A stretch of 64,000 bases of DNA, taken from contig JBAMJR010000087.1 of NCBI GenBank assembly GCA_038501785.1, positions 18,501 to 82,500 on the forward strand, given 5' to 3'. This stretch comes from Myoxocephalus aenaeus. Its lineage: Eukaryota > Chordata > Actinopteri > Perciformes > Cottidae. The position numbers and the translations under genes are program-made. Each line of letters begins with the position of its first letter. The first letter of the stretch is position 1. The notes under the pieces are model-generated. The model made no database searches, was not told the DNA's origin, and saw only the letters and a program-made list of their open reading frames with translations. Below are positions 12,177-22,692 of the stretch, piece after piece.

Positions 12177-12970
12177 GGCAGACTCAACAGGATTGAACAT
12201 TTAGAGTCTTGGTTTATTAATATCTGTGTTTTGGTAAAACAGCGCCCCCGCCAGTTCATCGGTATCAGTTCAGGCGGAGTGTGGTACTGCAGCATGGAGA
12301 CACTGCTTCCAACCCGAAAACACTAAATCTCTTAAAGTGAGAATAAATTCAAACGAGTCTGTGAAAAGTTCACGAGGGAAACTGTGAGACACAAAACAAT
12401 CATATAAAATAACACAAGTATTAGAACTCATTTGGGGTTCATACGACTACTTGAACTACTTGAACTACTTGAACTCGGAAAAAAGAGGCACAGACCCCCA
12501 TGGGGGTCTACGGTGTTCAAAAGGAATGTAACCTAGTTTAGCATAACTTAGCTTAGCATAACTTAGTTTTGCTTAGCTTATCTAACAGGAAGAGCATTTC
12601 TATAAATTCCGTCTATAAAAACAATGAAGACAAAGAAAAGCAAGAATCTTCTTGTTTGAGTCTGAATTTACAGATTATTTGGATTCTAAACGATTTATGA
12701 ATATAAATGTTATCGTATAAATATTTATTATTATATACATTTCTTTAGAAGAACTAATTCCGCTGTAGAAAACATTCCTGCTGTTTAGGTTTAAAAAAAC
12801 AAAACAAAAACAGAGAAGTTGAAGCTGAACTTGATGATGAAATGAAAGATTAATAAATAATAACTGGAGAGGTTTCAGAGCAGAAGCTTTTTAATCTGCA
12901 GCTGATCCACGACTGAGTTTCTCAGCTCGAATCCCCTGAACGGCTCCAGGCCCTCTGCTGTGATTGGTTC
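12177..12970. other. Intergenic DNA left of the provirus
   Basis: No gene seen. It holds a segment (about 12403-12464) that is the reverse complement of 55148-55210, so it is a dispersed repeat. It also holds a perfect 18-bp palindrome (12492-12509, AGACCCCCATGGGGGTCT) and AT-rich DNA up to the LTR. Confidence 0.6.
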
Positions 12971-14000
12971 TGTTGAGTGATCGAGGAAAAATATTAAAGT
13001 AAAAAAGTCTAACTATTATAACCGTATAATCATTTTCTTTTTATATGTAACCATTTGAGCATATATATAATGTTTGGTTTTTTATTTTTATTATAGTTTG
13101 TGATTAGACAGTATAAAATCCATAGGACACTATAAGTTGCTATGTTATATACTCTTTTTGAATGAGATGTGTTAAATGTTCTTTCCTTTGTTAGAAGCAT
13201 GCGTTGGCAATCTAACCAGATAGGGTAGTAAAACCCCCTCTGTCCAACTCTGGTGACAGCATGACTGATGTACTCTTGTGTATAAAAGAGGGTGTAGAAT
13301 GTATGTTTTTCGGGGTGCCTGGCAATTCTGTGCAGGAGGATAGAAGAGAGAAGAGGTGTTTATTCACCAACTCTAAAAACTTAAACCCTTTCTCTTAGTT
13401 ATTTGAACATTTTAAACTGTTTGATTGAATTGAATTTTTTTTGTGTGTAAGATAATCTTTAAATAAAACTCAGCCTTATTCGTAAGGTACTGAAACCAAA
13501 ACAAAGATTCTGGTTCTTTAAAACAATTTAAACCCTCTTTCCCTGTCCATCCACCGTGAGATACAGAGGTGACGACTGAATCTACCAAAGAAACTTAAGG
13601 TAAGTATCTTTGGTGAAGACTTTTGCAGTGTTTGTCATAATGATGAGATGGTGTCAAAATAGGTAGAGAGAAGGTATAGACGATATAAGTACTCGCTTGA
13701 TAAGGGTTGAGAGGAGTTACAGCCCACCGCAGGGGACCTCGAGCGCAAGCTGTAAAACACCCTCGACAAAACCTATAACTTATTTCGAAAATAAACACAA
13801 AAACCTAACGATTTAGCACGGGGCGAGATAAAAGACCGAAGGTGTTATACCAATATCGGATGAGGATTGTTATTTCCTCCGGGATCACTAGGATAATTAA
13901 CCGACGGAGTGCCACCGAGTTAGGTGCGAGGTCTTGCCTTTCCTAACCAAACCACCCCTTCCCCTCCTCTTCCCTTGGCAAGACCACCGTTCACGCTACA
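12971..14000 (+). repeat. 5' LTR
   Basis: 1030 bp, TG...CA. TATAAAA is at 13281-13287 and AATAAA at 13462-13467, so R is roughly 13310-13485 and U5 is unusually long (about 510 bp). A strong splice donor AAG|GTAAGT lies in U5 (GT at 13600-13601). Confidence 0.95.
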
Positions 14001-14018
14001 TGGAGCCCAACCGTTGAG
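14001..14018 (+). other. Primer-binding site
   Basis: TGGAGCCCAACCGTTGAG directly follows the 5' LTR. The first 11 bases differ by one from TGGCGCCCAAC, the known start of tRNA-Lys1,2-type sites. The remainder fits less well. Confidence 0.6.
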
Positions 14019-14429
14019 GACCGAGTAACATAACGAACCTCGAGTTAAACAAGGACCATAAAATACGACCTAGAAAAGTTTCGTTAAATGGTAAGGAGTA
14101 GAAGCTTACTAAACCGATCCATCTCTAAAATGAGTACCGGACACGGGGTGACACCTGACCGGTTTTAGGATTAATGGTAGGAGTAAGGGGAACTATGACG
14201 CGCTAACTGTTCTGTACTGTAGGCAACATTATACGAATCCGTAGAATTCAACATAAAACAAGGAGAAGGAAGCGGAGGATGTCCCGTTATCTGAGGAACC
14301 ATTGCCGCGAGGGTTAAACATTAGCAGGGACTATAAAGAACGACCCAGAAATTTTAATGTGGAGATGAAACAAAACACAACAAAACGAAAAATAACTTAG
14401 AAAAAGAGAAAAAAAAAAAAAAAGGAAAA

Positions 14430-14714
14430 ATGATAACCGCACAACCCCGAGGAGATTCGGAAACACCCAGTGAATGGTTTTCAGAAAATGAGTCAGAGGG
14501 ACCAGACACTACACCCTTCAATCTGGCTAAAATAAAACAGGCACTGGTTAGTGTATTACAACCAAACCAAAATACCCCCAGGCCACCGTTTAGGTTAAGT
14601 TAAGTGAAAATCATTTACTTCACAAGGGGATGTAAAAAAGGAGCACCAAAAGTAGTGTTCCTCAATCCGGCTAACCGAGCCGGTTACCAGAGAATAACCT
14701 GGAAAACCTTCTGA
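14430..14714 (+). pseudogene. Truncated gag-like fragment
   Basis: ATG at 14430 after a purine-rich leader opens a 57-codon frame (begins MITAQPRGDSETPSEW) that stops at 14601-14603. The same frame stays open for another 36 codons to TGA 14712-14714. Position after the leader argues for gag. I see no matrix, capsid or zinc-knuckle signature, so the assignment rests on location. Only a small part of a gag gene could fit here. Confidence 0.45.
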
Positions 14715-15081
14715 GAGAGACAAAATACCCTTGTACACTCTAAAGGGAGATTAAGAGTTAAAGAAGCACCTAAATACTGCCGCTGTATATAAACAAAGAA
14801 CAGGCGGAAAAGTATAAGCAATATGTCCTTAACCATATTAGAGTTGGTGAGAAGGAAAAGGGAGACCAATATGATTTGTTATTTAACCACTAATGGAAAA
14901 GGTGGAGATTAGATACCCCACAACAAATTCATGATTGCCCCGACCCGAGGTAGTATGCAGAGGACCCTGGTCTGGTATTTACAACCTCACCCCCACACTC
15001 TAGCTCCAGCCATATCAGCATGAGAGACTTAAAGAGGAAGAAAAAGAGGGGGGCTTACTAGTCGGACACATAAGAAAATAA
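14715..15081 (+). other. Degenerate proviral DNA; protease and RT not recognisable
   Basis: All + frames are broken and I see no RT signature (no YxDD-type motif) or protease motif. Compared with a complete retrovirus, one or more internal deletions must have removed most of gag, pro and RT. Confidence 0.6.
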
Positions 15082-16109
15082 AGGAACCGCACACAAACAG
15101 CGGAAATATTAGTGATCATGCAAGCTTTAGCTTGGATAAACAAAATAAAATAAAAGAGACCAAAATTATAACAGATAGTTACTATTGTAGCAATAGCTTT
15201 AATGAAGATTTGGAGATATGGGAACTAAGAGGCTTTGAAAACTACAAAGGAAATCCTTTAGCGCATTCAGATTATTGGACAATAATCGCTGAGTTTAGGA
15301 AAAATAAAAAAATTGTTATGAGGCACATACATAGCCATACTAAAGACAAAACAGACGATGCACTCTCCAACGAAGAGGTAGACAGGATGGCACAAAATCG
15401 AGATGATTATCCCCATTCTGTAGGCACAAACATGGAAGTAACTGTGCAAAGCGCTTTGTATAAAGCAATCTGCATTTTCCCTAAAGAATGGGAACAAAAT
15501 GAACAGATTGTTATACCTGAAAGCGAAGCACAAAGAGTTTTGTTGAATCTCCACCAATCTTTGGGTCACATCGGTTTAGAGAGAATGAGACAGTTCCTCA
15601 AAGATCGAAAAATAACCTTTCATAAATTAAAACAGATTTTTAATATTATGAAAAGACGATGCGAAGAATGCGCGCTAAAAGGCGGGATGCCACGCGTAAA
15701 ATGTGACATGAGACATATTAAAACTCATAAAACTAGAGAACACTATTCAGCTGACGTGGCGGGACCTTTAATCCCATCAACCCTGGGTAACAAATATTTT
15801 GTAGTTATCACGGAAAATGGGGGTGGAGATACGAAAGTGTATCCTGTTCGTACCGCAAGAACCATTTGCAAACGATTGGATTAGAGCAAATTCCAAGAAA
15901 GATTTGGACGTTCCAGTTCAGCAACTAAACCTGAACGAACATTTATCTTTGCCTAAAGTAGTTGCTTATATCCCTGATAGATCTAACCATGACCCCCCCT
16001 GCTTAAGACAGGGGACCAGGTGTGGGTAGACAGAGGGAATAAACAAACCAGGACAACCAATACAAATAACTTGCAAAGGCACAGACAAAGTGATTCTCAA
16101 AAGGGGTAA
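15082..16109 (+). pseudogene. pol remnant: RNase H and integrase, frameshifted
   Basis: RNase H begins in one frame (TAEILVIMQALAW, stop at 15151). It continues after a frameshift with ITDSYYC and a conserved HSHTK...EEVDRMAQN tail. The integrase HHCC zinc domain follows (HQSLGH ... CEEC, 15540-15680), then the start of the catalytic core (YSADVAGPL). The core then breaks off at a stop about 15884. The C-terminal integrase motif GDQVWVD reappears at 16014 and ends at TAA 16107. Most of the catalytic core is missing, so no active enzyme could be made. Confidence 0.8.
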
Positions 16110-16166
16110 TATTGATGATCTAAAACGACTCGGCCCAGTTCACCCGTTTCAACTTCGGAATAGATA

Positions 16167-17027
16167 ATGGCAGAGGGTTCAGATTATTCAGTTTACCATC
16201 CACTCATCAGACGCACTGCATTTGTTTTGTCTCACGGAGGACAGGGGGGGATTCAAATAGGGAAGATGTCAAACCCTGACGATCCCACTCAATATCTCAC
16301 ATGGAGTGAGTATATACCAGGACAATGTATAAATTGTGAAACTACAAAGGCAACACTAATATGGCAGGGGGTCAGATCTGGGAGGAATAGTTTGCCTAAG
16401 AAAACCCCCGCTCACGGAGCCAGAGAAGGCCCAGGGGATTGCAGAGTTACCATGTGTGATGTCTGCTTTGCAGAAGTAGGCATTATGGCTAATTTAGTCA
16501 GAAAGGATCATACCTACCCTCCAGGAAAATGCTGCAGGGGAGGTTACATAGGACTCACCACATGTGACAGACAGATGTATACCTGTCTCAAATCAGATGT
16601 CCTGACCAGGACAACTTCAATTCTTACCATGATGGAATTAACTGAGATAATTCGCCATCAATGCACAAGGAAGGATGACAAAGGCAGAATAATCCTAACT
16701 GCAGTGAAGCAAGATAAAGGGATAATGAAACCCTACAAAAATACCCAGTTGGGGGATTTTATTGCTGACACCTGGCAGACGTGGAGACATGTAGATAAGC
16801 CTTTTAGGTACTATGCATGCCCCATTACCTCACATGACTGGGCAACGGACCTTTCATGTGCAGGGGACAAACCAGTGACTTCCCGACAGTATGAGAGGAA
16901 GTTAGAAATGAAATGGCAAGAGGAGAAAAAGATATTACAAGTCATTATAAACATGACTTTGACAGAGGCCGGCACATGCTGTGCAGCTAGCCTTCTGATA
17001 CTCCAGCTGCAGCCAGGTCAAGAATAA
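16167..17027 (+). CDS. Proviral ORF of unknown function between pol and env
   Basis: An uninterrupted ATG-to-stop frame of 286 codons. I do not recognise it. It is Cys-rich (about 15 Cys), with paired cysteines (CINC; CRVTMCDVC; GKCC) that could bind zinc or form disulfides. It has no signal peptide and no clear membrane span, and the C-terminal third is lysine/glutamate-rich and probably helical. It starts 57 bp after the pol remnant ends and stops 56 bp before the env ATG, so it occupies its own slot and does not overlap env. It is the only large frame in the provirus with no break. It may be an accessory gene, a relocated part of another gene, or an intact frame by chance given the young age. 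Confidence 0.6.
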   Translation: MAEGSDYSVYHPLIRRTAFVLSHGGQGGIQIGKMSNPDDPTQYLTWSEYIPGQCINCETTKATLIWQGVRSGRNSLPKKTPAHGAREGPGDCRVTMCDVCFAEVGIMANLVRKDHTYPPGKCCRGGYIGLTTCDRQMYTCLKSDVLTRTTSILTMMELTEIIRHQCTRKDDKGRIILTAVKQDKGIMKPYKNTQLGDFIADTWQTWRHVDKPFRYYACPITSHDWATDLSCAGDKPVTSRQYERKLEMKWQEEKKILQVIINMTLTEAGTCCAASLLILQLQPGQE

Positions 17028-17056
17028 AATCAAAATAAATAACTTAGGGTGCTCTT

Positions 17057-17069
17057 GTGTCTTCTCTAG
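17057..17069 (+). other. Probable env splice acceptor
   Basis: The pyrimidine-rich run CTCTTGTGTCTTCTCTAG ends at 17069, 15 bp before the env ATG. It could pair with the strong donor in the LTR U5 to make subgenomic env RNA. Confidence 0.55.
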
Positions 17070-17083
17070 GATCAGTGAGGAGG

Positions 17084-19582
17084 ATGGGGGTAATAAAACC
17101 TATAGAGGATCTGGAGAGCCCACAGACCCCATCAAAAGATCCAGATCGACCGGAGTACACATTAAATAAGGAAGGAACAAAATGGAAATGCAAACTAATC
17201 AAAACCTTAATAAAACTATTGTTGCTTGTAAGTATAGTAGTCATCGCCTCGGTCTTCTGGGCCTCTTTGGGTCAGAGGACTATGTGGAAATATACCACCC
17301 AAACTACCGTGTATAGACAAACACAGATTATAACATGGGAGAAGGTCAACGTAGATATACCGACTACTGGATGCTTACAAACCTTAAACACCTCGGCTGC
17401 ATGCCATACAAATAGGACGTTATGGAGGAGGAACTTCCTTTTAATGGTTCTACATCTGTTAGATATTTCTAAGTTAAATGTCACTAAACCAAACTGCACA
17501 AGCTCGAGCTGGATCGGCTTCAAAGCCCAGTGTAAGTTATTGGAGGATCCCCCTCAGTTGGCCTCTTCTAATTGGCAATGGCAATCCTTAATACGACTAT
17601 GGGTCCGCAGTGACACCATGGAGAATACTAAATCATGCATTACTCACACCTTTGGCTATGGAAAAGGAAAATTAGACCTGATATTAAAATGCACAGATTC
17701 GGATGATGCAGAACCGATTCTTTCATGCTCTGATATACATGTAGAAGGACAGACAGTTACAGGTTTATCCTTAAATCAGAAACAACATAGAACAGTTTTC
17801 AGTAATTGCTCTTGTATTAACAACAATAAATCAACACACTGGGAGTGCCAGAGAGAATCTTGGTTTCCAGGACAAGAAGAGATTAAGCCATGGCCGCAAA
17901 AAGCCACAAATCAGTCGTTTACAACTTTCTCTTTTCCCCCAAGCTATGTCCATGAAACCTTAGATCTGCTCCAACACATCAAACCCGACCTCTCGACACC
18001 CTTGCAACAGATAAGGATCCCTAAGAGAGAGCGTCGATCCCTAAGCACTGAGATACAGGAACAAGCATGTAAATATTGTGCATTAAAACCAGAATCTCTC
18101 CAATCAGAGGGATTTAACTGGACTTTATTTGTTACATACTCAGACACACCTTTATGGATAGCTCAAGGTCAAACTTTGCACGTACATACGCAGGATAATG
18201 CCCACTTTGAACATTTCATGTGGGTTCCTGATTACAAGAATACCAATGTAATCACATGGCATCGTAGACAGCTTCCAATATGGGAGAGAACATTAGCGTT
18301 CTGCCTGAAAGATAGTAAAGGAGAAGGAACAAACATGTGGCCAAAGTGGAGAGTTCAGAGGACACAGAAGGGGAGACATGAATGTGAAGGTGATAGACAA
18401 TGTGGACTCTGGGAGAGCAGGAAATGATAATGTATTACACTGACGCTATGACCGCCCACGTACTAATGGCCCAGGGGGAAGCATTGAATGGTTAAAAAAT
18501 CTAACTACCTGTATAGAACAGAATCAAAACCCATTAGGAACTCCTTTTGAGCAAAAAATGGAGAAATATTGGAGCAATCAAGTATTGGGACTTATTGGAG
18601 AATGGAATGCAACCAGAGAAGGAAGCATAGCTTTGCCTTACATCAGTGTTAGAGACAATAATGAACAACTAATATATCGCCTACTAGTTTCAGAAACAAC
18701 CTGGTGGCCCCACTCATTGTGGCAAAACCCAGGGAAAATACCAGGATTAAAATATGGATATTACAAAGAAGTTGATAGTCACAGTCAACCAGGTGATTTC
18801 TGGTACTCCTATAACTACCTTACCAATTATAGAAATAGAACATAGATTCTTCTGACTGGGTAAGGGACATACTTTTGAAAAGAACCCTGAATAGAACCCA
18901 TATTAAAGAGAATAGAGTGTCCTTTGATCCCCAGCTAGCGTATCCCCGTTACAGGAACGGAACAATATGTGTAAACTGTGTCAGCTCCTACTTAAAATGT
19001 ATCACTGGAATAGATGCTACCAGATGCACAAAAAGGAAAATAAAATTGGAAACAAGTGCTAAAAACATAGTAAGAGATTCAACTAATTGGCCCAGTCTCG
19101 TTCCATGGGATTTTGAATGGAAAAGGGGTTATCAATTATGGGCTGAAGTATGTGGAAAATCGGAATTGCAATGGATACAACCAAAAGCAAATTTACCACA
19201 CAAAGAAGTTATCTTTAGAGGGGATACAATAGTTCTGAATAAAAGATGGGAATTTAAGATGGGTTTTGGAACTTGTATCCCTAATCGCATAGGGAGAAAT
19301 ACAAATGAAATAAACAATTGGAAAGTGATCCAGGGCGTATTTTATGCAGCAGGAAAAGGCCTGAGAATCATAGGTTCCTCCATAATAGGAACAGCACAGG
19401 ATGCAGTTAATGGAGCACTGAGTATAGGCATTGGTTTAGTATTGACTGTTCTCAAGAATGCAGCTATCGGCTTAGGATGTATTATAGGGGTTGTTTTGCT
19501 CACAAAACTATTAATATACATTTTAAAGAAAGGTTTTTGGAGGATACAAGAGGGGAGATACAGCAAGGATCCCCTCCAATAA
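17084..19582 (+). pseudogene. env, broken by frameshifts and stops
   Basis: Retroviral envelope glycoprotein in three frame blocks: 17084-18427, about 18470-18845, and about 18845-19582. The first ATG after the acceptor gives a roughly 37-residue polar N-terminus followed by a hydrophobic span (about residues 38-62). It therefore resembles an uncleaved or internal leader and not a classical short signal peptide. A furin-type basic site (KRERR) lies at about 18023-18037. N-glycosylation sequons and cysteines are abundant. The last block ends in a long hydrophobic Gly-rich stretch, a membrane span and a short basic tail. Frameshifts fall between blocks, with stops at 18427 and 18845. As it stands no full envelope can be made. 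Confidence 0.8.
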
Positions 19583-19719
19583 GATGACACCTCGGACCAT
19601 AAAACAGTGACCCCACCTACTTAGACTGAAGAGGGTGGGCCTTTTAATCTTTTAATATGTATATGAATCAGTGAGAAAGTGGGAGAAATCACACCAACAC
19701 CCTGTGCCAAGTTAACAAG

Positions 19720-20052
19720 ATGGAAGGACTTCAAGTAGAAAAATATTTGCACCATTTACAGATGGAATTGATTGATCTTCAGAGCGCTGTGACAACGCCA
19801 TCCAGCACGACCTCTTGAGGAGGACCAAAGGCCAAGAAGAAGGACACAAAGCATTCTAAACCTGTTATTGCAGGCTGCATGCGCCTTATCAGCACTAGAT
19901 CTAGGAAGGCCTGCAATAAGACCGAGAGGGAAGGTCTTGAGTTGAGTTTAGGGCCCTATCAAACCCAAGTTGAATCTCCGACAGATTGGGAAGAATTAAA
20001 AGATGTGCTCAATTTAGTACCTACACCTGATTATGAATGCGAGAGAGTCTAG
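19720..20052 (+). pseudogene. 3' proviral ORF with one in-frame TGA
   Basis: ATG at 19720 opens a frame that would run 110 codons to TAG 20050-20052 but for a single TGA at 19816-19818. The first part is helical and Leu-rich. After the stop comes a Lys/Arg-rich basic stretch and then an acidic C-terminal segment (DWEELKDVLNLVP). Position between env and the 3' LTR matches accessory genes of complex retroviruses. A basic region plus acidic amphipathic tail would suit a regulator, but no family is recognised. Confidence 0.4.
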
Positions 20053-20150
20053 TTTAGGTTCACAGATAACCTCCTATTCTGAGGCAGTTAATTTCCCAGA
20101 ATCGGCACCTGGACCTGAACCCACTGGAACCTGGACCAGAGGCTGAGCCG

Positions 20151-20303
20151 ATGGATCAGGCCCCAGAGAAACCAGCACCAACCGGGACGACACCCATCGC
20201 GCCGGGACAGCATCAACAGGTCAAGGACGCAGGACCCGCTTCTCAACTCAAAGCCCTGATGGACCGCAGGCAATCTGGAGTGCGTGATAACAGAGACAAT
20301 TGA
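20151..20303 (+). CDS. Short proline-rich 3' proviral ORF
   Basis: A 50-codon frame beginning MDQAPEKPAPTGTTPIAPGQ, open upstream without an ATG to about 20064. It is Pro/Gln-rich, then basic. It may be a further exon or remnant of the 3' accessory region. Coding status is uncertain. Confidence 0.25.
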   Translation: MDQAPEKPAPTGTTPIAPGQHQQVKDAGPASQLKALMDRRQSGVRDNRDN

Positions 20304-20352
20304 AAAATGTGACTTTAAGGGTCCAAAGACTTTGTTACTTTCATGAGGAGGA

Positions 20353-21379
20353 TGTTGAGTGATCGAGGAAAAATATGAAAGTAAAAAAGTCTAACTATTA
20401 TAACCGTATAATCATTTTCTTTTTATATGTAACCATTTGAGCATATATATAATGTTTGGTTTTTATTTTTATTATAGTTTGTGATTAGACAGTATAAAAT
20501 CCATAGGACACTATAAGTTGCTATGTTATATACTCTTTTTGAATGAGATGTGTTAAATGTTCTTTCCTTTGTTAGAAGCATGCGTTGGCAATCTAACCAG
20601 ATAGGGTAGTAAAACCCCCTCCGTCCAACTCTGGTGACAGCATGACTGATGTACTCTTGTGTATAAAAGAGGGTGGAGAATGTATGTTTTTTGGGGTGCC
20701 TGGCAATTCTGTGCAGGAGGATAGAAGAGAGAAGAGGTGTTTATTCACCAACTCTAAAAACTTAAACCCTTTCTCTTAGTTATTTGAACATTTTAAACTG
20801 TTTGATTGAATTGAATTTTTTTTTTGTGTAAAATAATCTTTAAATAAAACTCAGCCTTATTCGTAAGGTACTGAAACCAAAACAAAGATTCTGGTTCTTT
20901 AAAACAATTTAAACCCTCTTTCCCTGTCCATCCACCGTGAGATACAGAGGTGACGACTGAATCTACCAAAGAAACTTAAGGTAAGTATCTTTGGGTGAAG
21001 ACTTTTGCAGTGTTTGTCATAATGATGAGATGGTGTCAATAGGTAGAGAGAAGGTATAGACGATATATGTACTCATCTTGATAAGGGTTGAGAGGAGTTA
21101 CAGCCCACCGCAGGGACCTAAGAGCGCAAGCTGTAAAACACCCTCGACAAAACCTTTAACTTATTTCGAAAATAAACACAAAAACCTAACGATTTAGCAC
21201 GGGGCGAGATAAAAGACCGAAGGTGTTATACCAATATCGGATGAGGATTGTTATTTCCTCCGGGATCACGAGGATAATTAACCGACGGAGTGCCACCGAG
21301 TTAGGTGAGGTCTTGCCTTTCCTAACCAAACCCCCCCTTCCCCTCCTCTTCCCTTGGCAAGACCACCGTTCACGCTACA
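20353..21379 (+). repeat. 3' LTR
   Basis: 1027 bp, the same ends as the 5' copy. TATAAAA is at 20662-20668, AATAAA at 20843-20848, and the U5 donor GT at 20981-20982. Differences are scattered substitutions and 1-3-base indels. Confidence 0.95.
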
Positions 21380-22629
21380 GTTCATTAATCCATAAACTTC
21401 ATAATCTCACATCTGGAGGTTTGAGATAATAAATATAATTGTAGTTACAAACAGACATTAACAGACATCTAGCTCGTGGATGCTAACCCCCCAGAACACG
21501 AGTTGTTTTGTTTGTTGTCTTTCTCTGGTAACCTCACAGTTCCGCTATTCTAATCTATTTTGAAAGCTTTATTTTGAAGGTCGTCACCGGAAGTAGTAGT
21601 ATGCCATTAAATCTGCCTGGACGCACATCGTGTTGATACTCATGAGTGTTCCGCGCCCTCTAGCGGCCGGTGAGTGTACCTGCAGCTGATGTTTGTAGCT
21701 TCCGGTGGTCATAAAGTAAAACTACATCTCTCTCTTTAATAAAAGTTTATTTTTATATAATTTTTCCTGAATATTATGTGGTTGTTTGTAGCGGAATTAG
21801 CTCGAGCTAACGCTAAAGTCAAGAGCATAGAAATGTGATTTAATGCCAACGAGTGTATACACTGCCCTCTAGCAGTCATAGGGAGGAACTGCAACGCAAC
21901 ATTTATTAAGTTATCGTCATTGCAGACGGGACAGGCGCACTATCACTTCCGGTACGGACTTTCAAAATACAGTGACCAACACAAATTATCACGTTAATGG
22001 GTTTGTTAAATGCTGTCAAGTGATTTATTTACACATGTCAGTGAGCACAATTAGAACATAATTACTGAGACGTGAGCTTTTGTCATTGTGTATCTACAAG
22101 ATAAAACTTATATATATAATATATATATATATTTTACAAATGTTTTGTTGTAAGACAAACCGATTAAAAAGAGAATATAGTTTGATATACCTCTAAATAA
22201 TATTATTAATTAGTACACATATATGTTTGATTCTCAAATGACAACCAACGACAGTTACCTTGATCGTTTAATATTAATTCATTAGTTTGTCTATGATCGC
22301 TTCCGTTAAATCTTTATTTTGAAGGTCCAACCCGGAAGTGTGCTGTTTTGTTGCGTTGACGCTAGTTTTACTAATACTGCCGTTCCCCTCTGTGGCCACT
22401 GGAGGGCGCCAAACACTCGTGATTCTAAACCAGTTGTTGTTCTTTTTGTCCCTTCCCGGACCCCGTTCTTCCTGGTGTGGGTGTGGCCGCCAGAACAGAT
22501 GACTACACGAATAATGGAGGAGAAGCTACAGCAGACTTCCTCCTACAAGTTGTAAACAAACAAACAAACAACACAAACAGCGAGAGCGCGGGTCCCGGTT
22601 GCGAGTCGCAGCTGGAATGCTGCGTCAGA
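21380..22629 (+). promoter_or_regulatory. chmp6: chmp6 upstream region and 5' UTR
   Basis: 1.25 kb between the provirus and the chmp6 ATG. No TATA box is placed for chmp6. ETS-type CCGGAAGT elements occur at 21587-21594 and 22332-22339 (+) and at 21945-21952 (-), typical of housekeeping promoters. CTCF-like motifs occur at 21653-21666 (-), about 21871-21885 (-) and 22396-22410 (+). The start site is probably between 22340 and 22620. 22080-22310 is AT-rich with nothing recognisable. Confidence 0.5.
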
Positions 22630-22692
22630 ATGGGGAATCTTTTTGGGAAAAAGAAACACAGCCGCGTGACGGAACAAGACAAAGCGGTGCTG
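22630..22692 (+). CDS. chmp6: chmp6 exon 1
   Basis: 21 codons, MGNLFGKKK to DKAVL, including the myristoylation Gly2. Donor CTG|GTGAGT, phase 0. Confidence 0.95.

Larger units (their letters stand above)
12971..21379 (+). mobile_element. Endogenous retrovirus, defective provirus
   Basis: An 8.4-kb LTR element on the + strand. Both LTRs start TGTTGAG and end CTACA, and the 4-bp sequence GTTC flanks both ends, which is a target-site duplication. Internal order: primer-binding site, truncated gag, gap where protease and RT should be, RNase H-integrase remnants, a 286-codon ORF, frameshifted env, short 3' ORFs, a short purine tract (20345-20352), 3' LTR. About 20 differences over 1.03 kb separate the LTRs (counted by eye), so integration is fairly recent. 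The envelope layout and Lys-like primer site suggest a spumavirus-like or another deep lineage. With no RT left this stays an inference. Confidence 0.93.

Noticed and set aside
17057..17083. Earlier GTG start for env
   Set aside because: It overlaps the probable splice acceptor. The first ATG at 17084 is the more credible start.
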